Assembly: GCA_020636745.1 (NCBI GenBank)
Contig: JACJXH010000006.1
Location: 1 to 64,000 of the forward strand
DNA: 64,000 bases
Source of the DNA: Lentimicrobiaceae bacterium
GTDB lineage: Bacteria; Bacteroidota; Bacteroidia; Bacteroidales; Lentimicrobiaceae
Reading direction: 5' to 3'
The translations under genes were made by a program, and so were the position numbers. The first letter of the stretch is position 1. Each line of letters starts with the position of its first letter. Positions 62,924 to 64,000 of the stretch are shown piece by piece. A model generated the notes under the pieces. That model ran no database searches and was not told the DNA's origin. It saw nothing but the letters and a program-made list of their open reading frames with translations.

Positions 62924-63943
62924 TTAATTGCATCCTTTGCCACCCAGCAGAATCAAGCCGTTTTCTTGTTTTATTTCAATATCCAGCGTAGCCTGAATTA
63001 CATGAAGAACCGATGTAAGAGATTGGTTGTCAAAAACAGCTGTTAGCCGGCAGTTTGCAAGTTGTTGGTTTTCAAGTTTTATTGGTTTTTGAAATACTTT
63101 TTCCAGCGTTGCAGCTACATTGTCGAGCCCCGAATTGTTAAATGTAATTACCCCGGTTTTCCATGCCATGTAATTGGGGTCCAAATTTGGAGTTGTAACT
63201 ATTTTCTTCTCAATAGTGGATATTTCTGCCTGCTCACCCGGCTTAAGTATAACTTTTTCAGAAATGTTGTCATTAAAATATAATGAAACCTTTCCGGTGG
63301 TAAGTATTACCTGAATGGTGTTTTTGCCTGAAGTGGTGTTTACATTGAAGGAAGTGCCCAAGACCTCAATCCGCGCGTCATTTCCAGCCACAATGAATGG
63401 CCGGTTTGTATCATGAACCACGTTAAAGTATGCCTCGCCCTCTAATTTTACAAATCTGTTTTTTTTATTGAAGTCAGCGTTATATTCAATCATTGACCCT
63501 TTGTAGAGATGAATGACTGAGCCGTCAGGCAATATCTGTTCCAGATTTCCTTTTTCAGCTGTGACAATAACTTTTGAAGAGAAGATGTTTAAATAAAAAA
63601 GTGCAGCTGCAATGCTTAGTAAAGTGAGAATGCCTGCCGCAACTTTCCACGACTTGAAAAAAGTGATAAGAACACCCTTCCGATGTAATTTTTGATGGAA
63701 TGGGCGTGATGATGCAGAATCAAGTTTTGCAGAAAGTTCGTTCCATTCATCATTCAGATTTACACCCGAAGCAATAGAGTCTTTGACAGTAAGGGCCCAG
63801 GTTTTGCGATATTCTTCAAATAATTGCAGGTGATCTTTGTCTTCAGTCAACCACACTGATAGCAATTCCATATCTTCAGGCGATATTTCGCCTGCAAAAT
63901 AGGCCGCAATCAACTCTTCGTAATAGGTGGTTTCCCTTTTCAT
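62924..63943 (-). CDS. FecR family anti-sigma factor / regulator
   Basis: The 339-residue protein has a cytoplasmic N-terminal sigma-binding region (residues 1-90), one membrane helix (about 97-117, AAGILTLLSIAAALFYL), the periplasmic FecR domain (about 125-220; GSVIHLYKGSMIEYN, GEAYFNVVHDTNRPFIV, EVLGTSFNVNT) and a C-terminal DUF4974 domain (about 255-335). It relays the state of the TonB receptor to an ECF sigma factor, which should be encoded just past 64000. The gap to the receptor gene is 21 bases. Confidence 0.95.
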   Translation of the reverse strand: MKRETTYYEELIAAYFAGEISPEDMELLSVWLTEDKDHLQLFEEYRKTWALTVKDSIASGVNLNDEWNELSAKLDSASSRPFHQKLHRKGVLITFFKSWKVAAGILTLLSIAAALFYLNIFSSKVIVTAEKGNLEQILPDGSVIHLYKGSMIEYNADFNKKNRFVKLEGEAYFNVVHDTNRPFIVAGNDARIEVLGTSFNVNTTSGKNTIQVILTTGKVSLYFNDNISEKVILKPGEQAEISTIEKKIVTTPNLDPNYMAWKTGVITFNNSGLDNVAATLEKVFQKPIKLENQQLANCRLTAVFDNQSLTSVLHVIQATLDIEIKQENGLILLGGKGCN

Positions 63944-64000
63944 AGCATTTTTCTGTTAATAATACACCGTTTTCGGGCTTTACCCTTAGTCGTTTTTTTA
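63944..64000. other. Window-edge spacer upstream of fecR
   Basis: Fifty-seven bases with no complete gene. An ECF sigma factor is expected beyond the edge but cannot be seen. Confidence 0.3.

Overview
The window is about 64 kb of a Bacteroidota chromosome, probably a member of the Bacteroidia. The evidence is two proteins with type IX secretion C-terminal sorting domains, a fused SecDF, a GWxTD-domain protein, TonB receptors with carboxypeptidase-like or STN N-termini, a FecR/STN-receptor/DUF4249 unit, a propeller-type LytS kinase, and repeated use of the Bacteroidota promoter pattern (-33 TTG, about 20 bases, -7 TAnnTTTG). No plasmid, phage or rRNA genes are visible. There is one tRNA gene.

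Region 1 (1-2.9 kb) is AT-rich and differs from the rest. It reads as a stretch of integron-type gene cassettes without a visible integrase. A partial unknown gene, a Fic-family gene and a leucine-rich-repeat lipoprotein are separated by two attC-like folded sites. In both complete cassettes the 7-base core before the gene is the exact reverse complement of the core just after it, which is what cassette insertion produces. The Fic cassette carries its own promoter with an inverted repeat around the -7 box.

Region 2 (2.9-15.4 kb) holds secreted hydrolases and metabolic genes: an alpha/beta hydrolase, an AhpD-like protein, a carbohydrate esterase, smpB, a beta-lactamase-fold hydrolase, a TonB receptor under a TPP riboswitch (hence a likely thiamin receptor), a small lipoprotein, aroQ, an SMR exporter whose 3' end overlaps aroQ antisense, a glycosyltransferase and a GWxTD protein.

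Region 3 (15.5-33 kb) starts with tRNA-Ser(UGA). Beyond its terminator lies a hairpin-rich block with two 82-base repeats that contain inverted copies of the tRNA trailer with a changed stem. Then come a LemA/TPM operon, htpG, an orphan histidine kinase with a cysteine cluster, a RuvC-like small protein, ilvE, pyrF, prfA, purM, and an envelope/export cluster (PorE-like OmpA protein with a degenerate aspartic-protease domain, tatA, secDF).

Region 4 (33-49 kb) contains a T9SS cargo protein with FG-GAP-like repeats, a retropepsin-like protein, a LOG-family enzyme, uvrA with a lytic transglycosylase, rfbC, lpd, two poorly characterised genes, a second T9SS cargo protein, and a divergent Lrp regulator/methionine gamma-lyase-like pair.

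Region 5 (49-64 kb) is almost entirely on the minus strand. It has a C1-protease lipoprotein, a pentapeptide-like lipoprotein, two small secreted proteins, a LytS/LytTR two-component pair, an RHS pseudogene, an unknown lipoprotein, and a DUF4249/STN-TonB receptor/FecR unit whose sigma factor should lie just past the window end.

All calls come from reading the sequence. No database search was run.
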